DNA of 64,000 bases, from the NCBI RefSeq assembly GCF_000196455.1, contig NC_014614.1:1224001-1288000 (forward strand). Reading direction: 5' to 3'. The translations under genes were made by a program, and so were the position numbers. The DNA is from Acetoanaerobium sticklandii (lineage in GTDB: Bacteria > Bacillota > Clostridia > Peptostreptococcales > Filifactoraceae). Below the pieces are notes generated by a model. It was not told the origin of the DNA, made no database searches, and saw only the letters and a program-made list of their open reading frames with translations. This document shows positions 44,455-53,940 of the stretch, piece by piece; the first letter of the stretch is position 1; each line of letters opens with the position of its first letter.

Positions 44455-45621
44455 ATGAACTTGAATAAAGTAATAGCTGATGCCTTTCTTGAAATTGCCG
44501 ATGGAATTCAAACTGGAAGCTTTGGAAAAACTAAAAAGGTAGCACTTACTACTCTTGGTAGTGAGCATGGAGAAGCTACTCTTGTAGAAGGCGCGAAGCT
44601 TGCTAAGAAACTTTATCCTCAACTTAACATAGTTTTAATTGGTTCAGCAAATGACTCTGGATTAGAAACTATTGAAGTAAGCTCTGAAGATGAAATGTAT
44701 AAAGTAATGGAAGAAAAACTTGATAGCAAAGAAATCGGTGCTTGCGTTACTATGCACTATAACTTTCCAATAGGGGTTTCTACAGTAGGTAGAGTTGTAA
44801 CACCTGCACATGGTAAAGAAATGTTCATTGCTACGACTACTGGAACATCGTCAGCTCAAAGAGTAGAGGCTATGGTTAAAAATGCTGTTTATGGCGTAAT
44901 TGCTGCAAAAGCATCAGGTATAGAAAAACCAACAGTTGGTATCTTGAACGTTGATGGAGCTAGAAGCGTAGAAAAGGTTTTAGTTGAGCTTCAAGCTAAA
45001 GGCTATGATATTGCTTTTGGTGAGTCTCAAAGAAGTGATGGCGGAAGAGTTTTAAGAGGAAATGACTTGCTTCTTGGAACTGTTGATGTTGTGGTTACAG
45101 ATACTCTTACAGGAAATATTTTAATGAAAATGTTCTCATCTTTTACAAGCGGAGGACAATACGAGGTTTCTGGATATGGTTATGGTCCTGGAGTAGGCGA
45201 AGGCTATGAGCGTAATGTTCTTATATTATCAAGAGCATCAGGTGCTCCAGTAATTGCGAACGCTTTAAAATATGCTCATGAAATCGCTAACAACGATATA
45301 ACAGAAATTGCTAAAGCAGAGTTTAAAAAGCTTAATGCTCTGAAGTGGATGGATTTAATTCCTAAGCCTGTTGAGAAAAAAGCTGCTCAGGAAGAAGTTG
45401 TTCCACAACCTGATAAAGTTGTAGTAACTGGTTCTATTTCAGGAATAGATATAATGGAACTAGAAGATGCAGTTCAGCTATTATGGAAAAATGGTATTTA
45501 TGCTGAAAGCGGCATGGGCTGTACAGGTCCAATAGTTCTTGTCCCAGAAGACAGAGTAAGCGAATGTCAACAAATTTTAGTTAAAGCTGGATTTGCAGCT
45601 GGAGAAGGCGACATCTGCTAG
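44455..45621 (+). CDS. grdD: Glycine reductase component C, alpha subunit
   Basis: This 388-residue PlsX-like protein (phosphate acyltransferase-type fold) completes component C and yields acetyl phosphate by phosphorolysis of an acetyl thioester. Cys97 (EIGACVTMHYNF) and Cys356 (GMGCTGPIVLVPEDR) lie where catalytic cysteines have been described in this family. The start at 44455 follows AAGGAGG; a longer upstream reading into grdC is not supported. No clear terminator follows before the BMP gene. Confidence 0.96.
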   Translation: MNLNKVIADAFLEIADGIQTGSFGKTKKVALTTLGSEHGEATLVEGAKLAKKLYPQLNIVLIGSANDSGLETIEVSSEDEMYKVMEEKLDSKEIGACVTMHYNFPIGVSTVGRVVTPAHGKEMFIATTTGTSSAQRVEAMVKNAVYGVIAAKASGIEKPTVGILNVDGARSVEKVLVELQAKGYDIAFGESQRSDGGRVLRGNDLLLGTVDVVVTDTLTGNILMKMFSSFTSGGQYEVSGYGYGPGVGEGYERNVLILSRASGAPVIANALKYAHEIANNDITEIAKAEFKKLNALKWMDLIPKPVEKKAAQEEVVPQPDKVVVTGSISGIDIMELEDAVQLLWKNGIYAESGMGCTGPIVLVPEDRVSECQQILVKAGFAAGEGDIC

Positions 45622-45723
45622 ACAAATAACACTTGTAAAAAGTAAAAATTTTGTTAAAATAAAATAGAGCCTTAATTATTTTATTTGTAAGATTTTTATT
45701 TTAATTTTAGGAGGGATAGGAAA

Positions 45724-46773
45724 ATGAAGAAAAGAATCACAGCTTTATTCTTAGCTTCTATCATGGGTATTATGACTCTTGCTGGATGCTCTAGTGCTCC
45801 TGCAGAAACACCTGCTGAAGAGCCAGCTGCAGAAGAAACAGCAGCAGAATCACTTAAAATTAGTATGGTTACAGACGTTGGTGGAGTTAAAGACCAATCT
45901 TTTAACCAAAGTGCTTGGGAAGGTCTTGAAAAAGCAAAAGCAGATCTTGGTATTGAAATTGGATATATCGAGTCTAAGCAAGATGCTGATTATGAGCCAA
46001 ACTTAGAGACACTTGTAGATGGAGAAAACGATCTTATTTGGGGTGTTGGATTTAAAATGGCTGATGCTATTTTAGCAGCAGCAGGAAATTATCCAGAGCA
46101 AAAATATGCTATAATCGATAACGATTATGCTGATGCTACTCCTGATAATGTACTTGGCGTTTTATTCAAAGAAGAAGAGCCTTCTTACCTAGTTGGTTTA
46201 ATCGCTGGTAAAATGACTCAATCAAATAAAATTGGCTTTATTGGTGGTATGGATGTACCTGTAATCAATAGATTTAGATTTGGATTCTTAGCAGGAGTTA
46301 AAGCTGCTAATCCAGATGCAGTTGTTGATGTACAGTTCGTAAATGCATTTAATGATCCGGCAAAAGGAAAAGCTGTTGCTAATCAAATGTATGCTTCTGG
46401 AGTAGATATAATATTCCACGCAGCTGGAGATAGTGGTAACGGTGCAATTGAAGCTGCTAAAGAGCAGAACAAATGGGTAATCGGTGTTGATAGAGACCAA
46501 AACGATCTAGCTCCAGATAACGTTATTACATCTGCAGTTAAGAGAGTTGATAACGCTATGTTCAACGTTGCTAAAGAATTAAAAGATGGCAACTTTGCTG
46601 GCGGAACAACAATCGTATTTGGTTTAGCTGAAGGTGGAGTTGATATAGCTCCTACAACAAGCAAAAATGTACCTGCTGATATCTTAGAGTTTGTTGAAGC
46701 TGAAAAGCAAAAGATTATCAACAAAGAGATTACAGTTCCAGGAACAGAAGAAGCTTTCAACTCTATGAACTAA
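45724..46773 (+). CDS. BMP/Med-family lipoprotein, substrate-binding protein of nucleoside-type ABC importer
   Basis: The protein has 349 residues. The signal peptide ends in a lipobox (IMTLAGC) so the protein should be lipid-anchored at Cys22. The mature part matches BMP/PnrA-like proteins: ISMVTDVGGVKDQSFNQSAWEGLEKAKADLG, IGFIGGMDVPVINRFRFGFLAGVKAANPDA, HAAGDSGNGAIEAAKEQNKWVIGVDRDQNDLAP. Members bind purine nucleosides. It precedes an ATPase and two permeases of the matching transporter type but is separated from them by a terminator. Confidence 0.92.
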   Translation: MKKRITALFLASIMGIMTLAGCSSAPAETPAEEPAAEETAAESLKISMVTDVGGVKDQSFNQSAWEGLEKAKADLGIEIGYIESKQDADYEPNLETLVDGENDLIWGVGFKMADAILAAAGNYPEQKYAIIDNDYADATPDNVLGVLFKEEEPSYLVGLIAGKMTQSNKIGFIGGMDVPVINRFRFGFLAGVKAANPDAVVDVQFVNAFNDPAKGKAVANQMYASGVDIIFHAAGDSGNGAIEAAKEQNKWVIGVDRDQNDLAPDNVITSAVKRVDNAMFNVAKELKDGNFAGGTTIVFGLAEGGVDIAPTTSKNVPADILEFVEAEKQKIINKEITVPGTEEAFNSMN

Positions 46774-46791
46774 TTTTGACGTAATTAATTT

Positions 46792-46818
46792 ATCCCGGTA
46801 GTGATACCGGGATTTTTT
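46792..46818 (+). terminator. Terminator after the binding-protein gene
   Basis: ATCCCGGTA pairs perfectly with TACCGGGAT around a GTGA tetraloop, followed by five T. It separates the abundant binding protein from the ATPase and permease genes, a common way to adjust stoichiometry. Confidence 0.9.
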
Positions 46819-46966
46819 ATCTAGTAAATTAATACATATTTCTGATATAATAGAAAAAGATTTTTATATATGAAATATTTACTATCAGGTTTACTATATA
46901 CTTAGAATTGGTATCTGATAGAATAGTATTATGGTTTGATTCAATATGATTCAAGGAGGTTAAATT

Positions 46967-48508
46967 GTGACAACAACTAAGGCCAATGTTGATTTTTCTC
47001 ACAAAGTTGTGGAAATGAAAAGCATTACCAAAAAATTTGGAGATTTTGTAGCCAATGATAATATAGATTTGACAGTTCATAGAGGAGAAGTTCATGCACT
47101 TTTAGGAGAAAATGGTGCAGGGAAATCTACGCTTATGAACATTTTATATGGTCTATATACTCCAACTGACGGGAAAATATTTATTGAAGGAAAAGAAGCA
47201 GTTATTGACAATCCAAACAAGGCAATATCACTAGGTATAGGTATGGTGCATCAGCATTTTATGTTAGTTCCACCGTTTACTGTAGCAGAAAACATTATAC
47301 TTGGAATGGAGCCTATGAAAACGTTTAAACAAGTAGATATGGAGAAAGCTATAGCTGATGTTAAAGCTATTTCAGAAAAATATGGTCTTTATGTAGACCC
47401 TAAAGCTAGAGTTATGGATATTACAGTTGGTATGCAGCAAAGAGTAGAAATATTAAAAGCCCTGTATAGAGGAGCGGAAATATTAATTCTTGATGAACCA
47501 ACAGCAGTTCTTACACCTCAAGAAATCAAAGAACTTATTTAGATAATAAGAAATCTTACAAAAGAAGGCAAAACAATTATTTTAATAACTCATAAACTAA
47601 AAGAGATAAAAGAAGCAGCAGATTACTGCACTATTATTAGAAGAGGAAAAAGAATTGATACTGTTGATGTGTCTCAGACAGATGAAAATCAACTAGCTTC
47701 AATGATGGTTGGAAGAGAAGTAACATTTAAAGTAGACAAAAATGACGCCATTTATGGAGATACCGTTTTAAAAATAGAAGATTTAAAAGCTAAGGATAAT
47801 AGAGGTTTGTTTGCACTTAATGGACTTGACTTAGAAGTAAGACGTGGAGAAATTTTAGGCATTGCTGGTGTTGATGGCAATGGACAATCTGAGCTTGTAG
47901 AAGTAATAACGGGGCTTAAAAAAGCTGAAAGTGGATCTGTAATGATAAATGGAAAAGAAATAGTAAATACCAATCCTAGAAATATAATGGATTCAGGCAT
48001 TTCTAATATACCTGAAGATAGACAAAAGCACGGGCTTGTTTTAGATTTTACTGTATCAGAAAATATGATCTTGCAAAACTATAAAAAAGAAAGATTTTCA
48101 AAAAATGGCAAGCTATTAGATTCAAACATTAAACAGTTTGCAGATGAGCTCATTAATAAGTTTGATGTTAGACCACAAAATAATGCCTTAAAAGCGAGAG
48201 CCTTGTCAGGAGGAAACCAGCAGAAAGTTATCATAGCAAGAGAGGTAACTAATGACCCTGATTTGTTGATAGCCACTCAGCCTACAAGAGGTCTTGATGT
48301 TGGAGCAATTGAGTTCGTTCATAAATCTCTTATCGAGCAAAGAGATAAAGGAAAAGGCGTTTTACTAGTTTCATTTGAGTTAGATGAAATCATGAGCGTT
48401 TCAGATAGAATTGCTGTAATTTATGAAGGAAAAATAGTAGGAATAGTTGATGCAAAAGATGCAAACGAAAATCAACTTGGACTAATGATGGCAGGAGGAG
48501 GAAAATAA
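46967..48508 (+). pseudogene. ABC importer ATPase (NupO/RbsA-type, two NBDs) interrupted by an in-frame amber codon
   Basis: The full frame is 513 codons, the usual length for double-NBD nucleoside importer ATPases. Codon 192 is TAG (47540-47542), in KELI-stop-IIRNLTKEGKTIILITHKLKEI, where Gln (CAG) is the typical residue. Before the stop are Walker A GENGAGKST, TVGMQQRVE and Walker B ILILDEP. After it are the H-loop THKL and a complete second NBD with SGGNQQKVI and TRGLDVGAIE. Termination would remove the H-loop and NBD2. No good ribosome site is seen for internal restart. It may be a nonsense mutation, a sequencing error or read-through. A GTG start follows AAGGAGG. Confidence 0.85.
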
Positions 48509-49572
48509 TGAAAAAGTTTAGAATAAATGAACAGCTTCTTTACACTCTGCTATCTATTATTCTAGGTTTTTTAGTAGGAGCAGTAATTCTTTCCATTGCT
48601 GGATTTAATCCCATAGAAGCTTATAGTGTTATGATACAAGGAGTAATAGGTAAGCCTAGATTTATAGCATGGACTATTGTATACGCAACCCCTTTGATAC
48701 TTACTGGACTTTCTGTTGCTTTTGCTTTTAGAACAGGATTATTTAATATAGGTGCTGAAGGTCAGTATATAATTGGATCAATGGCTGCTGTACTAGTAGG
48801 TTATTTCTTTGATGGACCAGCAATTATTCATATTCCACTTGCAATTATTGCTGGGTGTCTAGCAGGAGCACTTTGGGCCGCAATTGCTGGACTTCTTAAA
48901 GCAAAATTTGGTATTAATGAAGTAATTTCAACTATTATGCTCAACTGGATAGCTCTTTATTTATCAAATTTTGTAACTACTATCGATGGATTTAGACTTC
49001 CAAATAGCGAAGCTTCTTATAGTATAAAAGAAACAGCTTCTATTGGGATTTCATTTTTAAAGCCTCTAGTTGGGACAGCAAAAGTCAATTGGGGTATTGT
49101 TATAGCAATTATTGCTGCAATTTTAGTTTATTATATAATTTTTAAAACTACTTTAGGATATGAACTTAGAGCAGTTGGATATAATAAGCATGCCGCTGAG
49201 TATGGCGGAATAAATGTAAACAAATCAATAGTCATATCAATGGCTATTGCAGGAGGATTAGCAGGTCTTGCTGGAGTAACTCAGGTTCTTGGAGTTTCAC
49301 ACAAAATCACAATATTAGCTGCGGCTGAGGGTTATGGATTTGATGGTATGGCTGTATCGCTTATTGGAGCAAATTCCCCATTTGGTGTATTGTTGGCAGG
49401 ACTTCTATTTGGAGGTCTAAAATATGGTGGTTCAAAGCTTCAAACCATAGGAGCACCTCCAGAAGTGGTTTCAATAGTTATTGGTTCTATTATTTATTTT
49501 ATTGCAGCTAGTTCTATAGTTAAGATATTGATAAATAAGTTTAAAGTTAAAGGAGGTAGAAAAAATGGATAG
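48508..49572 (+). CDS. Nucleoside-type ABC transporter permease 1 (NupP/YufP-like)
   Basis: This is a 354-residue membrane protein of the BPD_transp_2 (LIV/RbsC-like) family. It has NIGAEGQYIIGSMAAVLVGY, GINEVISTIMLNWIALYLSNF and TLGYELRAVGYNKHAAEYGGINVNKSI, the latter being the cytoplasmic EAA-like loop that contacts the ATPase. Its ATG overlaps the TAA of the ATPase frame by one base (TAATG). That coupling depends on translation reaching the end of the ATPase gene, so the amber codon may lower its expression. Confidence 0.93.
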   Translation: MKKFRINEQLLYTLLSIILGFLVGAVILSIAGFNPIEAYSVMIQGVIGKPRFIAWTIVYATPLILTGLSVAFAFRTGLFNIGAEGQYIIGSMAAVLVGYFFDGPAIIHIPLAIIAGCLAGALWAAIAGLLKAKFGINEVISTIMLNWIALYLSNFVTTIDGFRLPNSEASYSIKETASIGISFLKPLVGTAKVNWGIVIAIIAAILVYYIIFKTTLGYELRAVGYNKHAAEYGGINVNKSIVISMAIAGGLAGLAGVTQVLGVSHKITILAAAEGYGFDGMAVSLIGANSPFGVLLAGLLFGGLKYGGSKLQTIGAPPEVVSIVIGSIIYFIAASSIVKILINKFKVKGGRKNG

Positions 49573-50509
49573 TGTAATGACAAGTTTAGCAATATTGCTT
49601 AGTACAACATTGATGTATTCCACTCCTTTAATATTTACCTCATTAGGTGGCGTATTTTCAGAAAACTCTGGGGTAGTTAATATAGGACTTGAGGGTATGA
49701 TGACAATAGGAGCTTTTGTAGGAGCAACGGTAGCTGTATTTACAGGAAATCCATGGATGGCTTTTATAGGAGCTGGAGTAGCTGGAGGTTTATTTGCCCT
49801 TCTTCATGCAATTGCATCTATAAGCTTTAATGCAAATCAAGTTATTTCTGGTATAGCAATTAATTTCTTAGCTCCAGGGATTGCAATATTTATGTCTAAA
49901 ATGCTGTTTGATGGATCAACTATGACCCCAAGTATTCCGCTTGATCAAAAAATGCCAAGATATTTAAATGGACTACTTCCAAGTGGATTTTTAGATACTG
50001 TTTTCAATACCTATGCGACAACCTACTTAGCATTTATTTTTGTTGCTATTGCTTGGTTTGTTCTTTATAAAACTAGATTTGGATTAAGAATTCGTGCAGT
50101 TGGTGAACATCCTAGAGCAGCGGATACTTTAGGTATAAATGTTCATAAGGTGAGATATATCTGTGTAATCTTATCCGGAGTATTAGCCGGCTTTGGTGGA
50201 GCCTCTATGAGCTTGGCAATTGTATCGACATTCAGACCAACTCTTGTTTCAGGTCAAGGCTTTATTGCGCTTGCTGCCATGATATTTGGTAAATGGAAGC
50301 CTCAGGGTGCTATGCTAGCTTCTTTATTATTTGGATTTGCAAATGGATTAGTTGTATTTTTAGGAAGTCCAGCTATTGGTATAAACATATCTGAACACCT
50401 ATTGTCGATGATTCCATATCTTATAACTTTATTTGTTTTAATTTTCTTTGTAGGCCAAGCTAATGGACCAGCAGCTAACGGAGAAATTTATGAAAAGGGC
50501 GAAAGATAG
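49565..50509 (+). CDS. Nucleoside-type ABC transporter permease 2 (NupQ/YufQ-like)
   Basis: This 314-residue membrane protein is the second permease of the importer. GVFSENSGVVNIGLEGMMTIGAFVGA is the typical N-terminal motif, SFNANQVISGIAINFLAPGIAIF follows, and TRFGLRIRAVGEHPRAADTLGINVHKVRY is the ATPase-contact loop. It overlaps the first permease by eight bases. Together with the binding protein and ATPase it would import purine nucleosides. Confidence 0.93.
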   Translation: MDSVMTSLAILLSTTLMYSTPLIFTSLGGVFSENSGVVNIGLEGMMTIGAFVGATVAVFTGNPWMAFIGAGVAGGLFALLHAIASISFNANQVISGIAINFLAPGIAIFMSKMLFDGSTMTPSIPLDQKMPRYLNGLLPSGFLDTVFNTYATTYLAFIFVAIAWFVLYKTRFGLRIRAVGEHPRAADTLGINVHKVRYICVILSGVLAGFGGASMSLAIVSTFRPTLVSGQGFIALAAMIFGKWKPQGAMLASLLFGFANGLVVFLGSPAIGINISEHLLSMIPYLITLFVLIFFVGQANGPAANGEIYEKGER

Positions 50510-50514
50510 TATTT

Positions 50515-51243
50515 ATGTACAGTATCGAAAAGAAACCAGATGCACTATTGGTAGACTATAGACTGCCAGTTGAAATGAAAAATAAAATAGAATCATTTGG
50601 TATAGAAATAGTAGAAACTGTAGCTCACCCTAATTTATATGAAGCTGTTAAAGGACACCCTGATTTGATGGGGTGTCCTTTAAAGAATATTACTATTATA
50701 GAGCCATATCTTTATAATAAAAAATATAAAGATTTTGAAAGATTTTCTACACAGATTGGAGATAAATTAATAGAAAAAGATTATCCCAATCACATTAAAT
50801 ACAATGTTGCTACTTTTGGAAGGTATGCTTTAGGTTGTTTTAAATACGTGGACAAAGCGATAGTAACCGTTTTAGAAAGCTTAAACATCTCACTTATTAA
50901 TACAAACCAAGGATATAGCAAATGTTCAACTCTGATACTAGATTCTAATAATTTAGTTACATCGGATATTTCAATATTTAAGGCAATAAATGAAATATAT
51001 GGCATGAATATTGCTATGATTAATAGTGGAGATATAATATTAGAAGGCTTTGAGTATGGGTTTATTGGAGGAGCTAGTTCATTAATTGATAATAAAAAAG
51101 TTGCTTTCATGGGAAGCTTAGAACATTATAATAATGGAAAAGCTATTATAAACGTCTTAAATTCCTTAGAAATCGATGCAGTTTTTTTAGCGAATTCAAA
51201 ACTGCAGGATTACGGAAGTATGGTTCCTCTTTATTTAAAATAA
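50515..51243 (+). CDS. DUF6873-type GME-fold (pentein-like) protein
   Basis: The 242-residue protein shows the repeated short alpha/beta units of the guanidine-modifying-enzyme (amidinotransferase-like) fold and resembles the DUF6873 group. Conserved-looking spots are PNHIKYNVATFGRYALGC, NQGYSKCSTLILDSNNLVTSD and GFIGGASSLIDNKKVAFMGSLEHYNNG. The enzymatic role of this group is not known. It starts five bases after the permease stop, with a poor ribosome site, and may be part of the importer operon. A long perfect inverted repeat lies within its first quarter. Confidence 0.65.
   Translation: MYSIEKKPDALLVDYRLPVEMKNKIESFGIEIVETVAHPNLYEAVKGHPDLMGCPLKNITIIEPYLYNKKYKDFERFSTQIGDKLIEKDYPNHIKYNVATFGRYALGCFKYVDKAIVTVLESLNISLINTNQGYSKCSTLILDSNNLVTSDISIFKAINEIYGMNIAMINSGDIILEGFEYGFIGGASSLIDNKKVAFMGSLEHYNNGKAIINVLNSLEIDAVFLANSKLQDYGSMVPLYLK
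50648..50683 (+). repeat. Perfect 13-bp inverted repeat inside the DUF6873 gene
   Basis: TTAAAGGACACCC (50648-50660) and GGGTGTCCTTTAA (50671-50683) form a strong stem with a ten-base loop within coding sequence. No T run follows, so it is not a standard terminator. It may be a protein-binding operator, an mRNA structure, or chance. Confidence 0.85.
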
Positions 51244-51304
51244 ACCTAAATGAATTCTGAGGCTCTCTTTAATTTAAATTTAAAAAAATTTGAGGAGGTT
51301 TGAC

Positions 51305-51955
51305 ATGAATAAAATTGTATCACTTGATTTTGCTATGGATCATGTAAAAGACGGGATGACTCTTATGATTGGCGGATTTCTTGGTGTAGGTACACCAGAG
51401 ATATTTATAGATGAGCTGATTAAAAGAGAGATAAAGGATTTAACTATTATTGCAAATGATACTTCATTCGTGGATAAAGGTCTAGGAAGGCTTATAGAAA
51501 GCAAACAGGTTAAAAAAGTAATTGCATCACATATAGGCACAAATCCAGAAACTGGAAGACAAATGAATGAAAAAGAAATGGAAGTTGAGCTAGTTCCTCA
51601 GGGTACTCTTGCTGAAAGAGTACGAAGTGGAGGAACAGGACTCGGTGGAGTTCTTACTCCTACAGGTCTTGGAACAATGGTAGAAGAAGGTAAGCAAAAA
51701 ATAGAAGTTGATGGAGTTACTTATTTGTTAGAAACAGCACTTAGGGCAGATGTTGCTTTATTGCTTGGACATAAAGTTGATAAAAAAGGAAATACTCTTT
51801 ACGACAAATCTGCAAGAAACTTTAATCCGCTTATGGCTATGGCAGCAGATACAGTTATTATGCTGGCAGAAAACCTTGTTGAGGTTGGAGATATTGATGC
51901 AGAACATATTATAACACCAGGAATACTTGTTGATTATATCGTTAAGGGGGAATAA
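51305..51955 (+). CDS. CoA-transferase subunit A (acetate/butyrate-acetoacetate type)
   Basis: The 216-residue protein has the family I CoA-transferase A-subunit features: DGMTLMIGGFLGVGTPEIFIDELI near the N-terminus and ERVRSGGTGLGGVLTPTGLGT. It works with the adjacent B subunit to move CoA between acyl-CoA and free acids such as acetate, butyrate or acetoacetate. ATG 51305 after GAGGAGG is chosen; a longer reading to 51290 includes the ribosome site. The B subunit starts three bases after its stop. Confidence 0.92.
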   Translation: MNKIVSLDFAMDHVKDGMTLMIGGFLGVGTPEIFIDELIKREIKDLTIIANDTSFVDKGLGRLIESKQVKKVIASHIGTNPETGRQMNEKEMEVELVPQGTLAERVRSGGTGLGGVLTPTGLGTMVEEGKQKIEVDGVTYLLETALRADVALLLGHKVDKKGNTLYDKSARNFNPLMAMAADTVIMLAENLVEVGDIDAEHIITPGILVDYIVKGE

Positions 51956-51958
51956 GAG

Positions 51959-52606
51959 ATGTCAAGAGAGATAATTGCAAAAAGAGTAGCTAAGGAATTA
52001 CACGATGGAGATGTAGTTAACCTAGGTATTGGAATGCCTACATTAGTTGCAAATTATGTAAGTGATGATATAGATGTTGTTTTTCAATCAGAAAATGGAT
52101 TTGTTGGTCTTGGACCTGCACCAGCACAGGGAGAAGAAATACCTAATCTAGTAAATGCGGGAGCTCAGCCAGTTAGTATTAAAAAAGGCGGAGTATTTTT
52201 CGATTCAGCGATGTCTTTTGGAATAATTAGAGGTGGTCATGTAGATGTAACTGTTCTTGGAGCACTTCAAGTTGATGAAAAAGGAAATCTTGCAAATTGG
52301 ATGATCCCAGGGAAAATGGTTCCAGGTATGGGTGGAGCCATGGATTTAGTAGTAGGAGCAAAAAAAGTAATTGTTGCTATGGAGCATACAGCAAAAGGCA
52401 AGCACAAAATTCTAAAAAACTGTAATCTTCCTCTTACAGCCAAAGCTCAGGTTAACTTAATTGTAACTGAGATGGGAGTAATGGAAGTTACTGAAAATGG
52501 ATTATTACTAAAAGAAATAGCTAAGGACATTACAGTAGAGCAGATTCAAGAAGCAACTGAAGCAACTCTAATTATTGATAAAAATTTAAAGGTTATGGAA
52601 GCATAA
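51959..52606 (+). CDS. CoA-transferase subunit B (acetate/butyrate-acetoacetate type)
   Basis: The 215-residue B subunit carries the catalytic glutamate in FQSENGFVGLGPAP, which forms the enzyme-CoA thioester. GGGVFFDSAMSFGIIRGGHVDVTVLGALQVDEKGNLANWMIPGKMVPGMGGAMDLV-type residues are all family-typical. With crt, hbd, thl and bcd at 59-64 kb it could finish butyrate formation, or activate acetoacetate in lysine fermentation. A terminator follows, so the two subunit genes form one unit. Confidence 0.93.
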   Translation: MSREIIAKRVAKELHDGDVVNLGIGMPTLVANYVSDDIDVVFQSENGFVGLGPAPAQGEEIPNLVNAGAQPVSIKKGGVFFDSAMSFGIIRGGHVDVTVLGALQVDEKGNLANWMIPGKMVPGMGGAMDLVVGAKKVIVAMEHTAKGKHKILKNCNLPLTAKAQVNLIVTEMGVMEVTENGLLLKEIAKDITVEQIQEATEATLIIDKNLKVMEA

Positions 52607-52620
52607 ACCTATATATACTT

Positions 52621-52654
52621 AGCTCTATTACCATTATGGTATATAGAGCTTTTT
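52621..52654 (+). terminator. Terminator after the CoA-transferase genes
   Basis: AGCTCTAT and ATAGAGCT flank an inner CCATTATGG dyad, followed by TTTT. It ends the CoA-transferase unit. Confidence 0.8.
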
Positions 52655-52743
52655 ACGTTTATTGTGTATAATGGAATATAGGTAAATTTTAATTTTGATA
52701 ATATAAAAACTTTTAAAGTTAAAAATAAAATTGGGGCGTAGTG

Positions 52744-53922
52744 ATGAAAAATAAATTATTTTTTGATATAGGGTATGTTAAATTAAATAAATATGGTGAA
52801 GAACTTTGTGGAGATAAAATGGAGATACTTCCAAGAGAGCATGGGGTTATCTCTATTTTATCTGATGGTTTAGGTTCAGGAGTAAAGGCTAATATTTTAG
52901 CTACATTGACATCTAAAATTGCAATTACAATGCTTAAGCAAGGGGCTACAATTGAAGAGGTTGTAAACACCATTATAAATACTCTACCAGTATGTAAGGT
53001 TAGAGGACTTGCATATTCGACATTTACAATTATATACGGCATTAATTCAGGCAAGGTTTATATTGCTAGATTTGATAATCCGCCTGTATTTTTAAAAAGA
53101 GATGGGGCTGTCACATTAATCGAAGGTGATGATGTTCAGATTGCTGATAAAAATGTAAAAGAGGCTGAATTTAATATCAAGGATGGAGATACTATAATTG
53201 CAATTAGCGATGGTATTTTGCACGCAGGCATCGGAAGAATAATGAATCTAGGGTGGCAAGAACCAGAATTAGCTGCCTATATTTCAAAACTACCAGACGA
53301 GCTTAGCGCTATGAGTATCGCAAAAAAAATAATTACAACCTGCAACGATCTTTATGGAGATTTGCCTCAAGATGATGCTAGCTGCATGGTACTAAAATAT
53401 CAAAAACCAGAAAAAGTAACTTTATTTACTGGACCTCCAGTAGAAAAAAATGACGATACTAAAATTGTATCTGAGCTTATGTATGGAAAAGGGAAAAAGA
53501 TTGTATGTGGAGGCACAGCAGCTTCTATTGTTTCGAGGATACTAGAAAAGCCTGTTAATATAGACATGAGCAACAGCAATCCCGATATACCTCCAATTGC
53601 ATATATAAAAGGCATAGATTTGGTTACAGAAGGGGTATTGACATTAGCCAAAGCGCTCGAGATTCTCGAGGATTATAAAAGCTCAATTTCGCATATAGAT
53701 GACATGTTTACAAACGATAAAAACACAAATGCTGTGTATATGCTACTTAAAATCTTACTAGATGAAGCTACTCATATTAGGATTTTATTTGGAAGAAGAG
53801 TAAATCCAGCTCATACAGAAATAGGATTTCCTGAGGACATAAGTTCAAAACATGATATAATAAAAAAGCTTGCAGAAATTCTAAAAGAATTTGGAAAAAT
53901 TGTAACAATTGAATACTATTAA
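52744..53922 (+). CDS. SpoIIE-type PP2C serine phosphatase
   Basis: This 392-residue soluble protein has the SpoIIE/PP2C catalytic core in its first 220 residues: LSDGLGSGVKANILA (metal-binding Asp-Gly), DTIIAISDGILHAG and LPQDDASCMVLKY. The C-terminal 170 residues have no recognised domain but keep VCGGTAASIVSRIL and a GID-containing segment. Similar proteins lie next to [FeFe]-hydrogenase genes in other clostridia, but none is here. It probably dephosphorylates an anti-anti-sigma-type or other regulatory protein. The ATG at 52744 follows a GGGGCG site. Confidence 0.85.
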   Translation: MKNKLFFDIGYVKLNKYGEELCGDKMEILPREHGVISILSDGLGSGVKANILATLTSKIAITMLKQGATIEEVVNTIINTLPVCKVRGLAYSTFTIIYGINSGKVYIARFDNPPVFLKRDGAVTLIEGDDVQIADKNVKEAEFNIKDGDTIIAISDGILHAGIGRIMNLGWQEPELAAYISKLPDELSAMSIAKKIITTCNDLYGDLPQDDASCMVLKYQKPEKVTLFTGPPVEKNDDTKIVSELMYGKGKKIVCGGTAASIVSRILEKPVNIDMSNSNPDIPPIAYIKGIDLVTEGVLTLAKALEILEDYKSSISHIDDMFTNDKNTNAVYMLLKILLDEATHIRILFGRRVNPAHTEIGFPEDISSKHDIIKKLAEILKEFGKIVTIEYY

Positions 53923-53940
53923 TGATGGAGTGGTGAATAA

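Noticed and set aside
45779..46006. Plus-strand alternative frame of 75 codons inside the BMP lipoprotein gene
   Set aside because: It lies wholly within a well-supported gene in another frame, has a low-complexity Leu/Lys/Gln composition and no ribosome site.
46882..46921. Hairpin CTATCAG/CTGATAG upstream of the ABC ATPase as a riboswitch
   Set aside because: Only seven pairs, no conserved purine-riboswitch core and no expression platform visible.
47540..47542. Amber codon read as pyrrolysine
   Set aside because: Pyrrolysine is known almost only from methylamine methyltransferases and a few other proteins, and no pyl genes are visible in this window. A CAG-to-TAG change is simpler. Not excluded without the rest of the genome.
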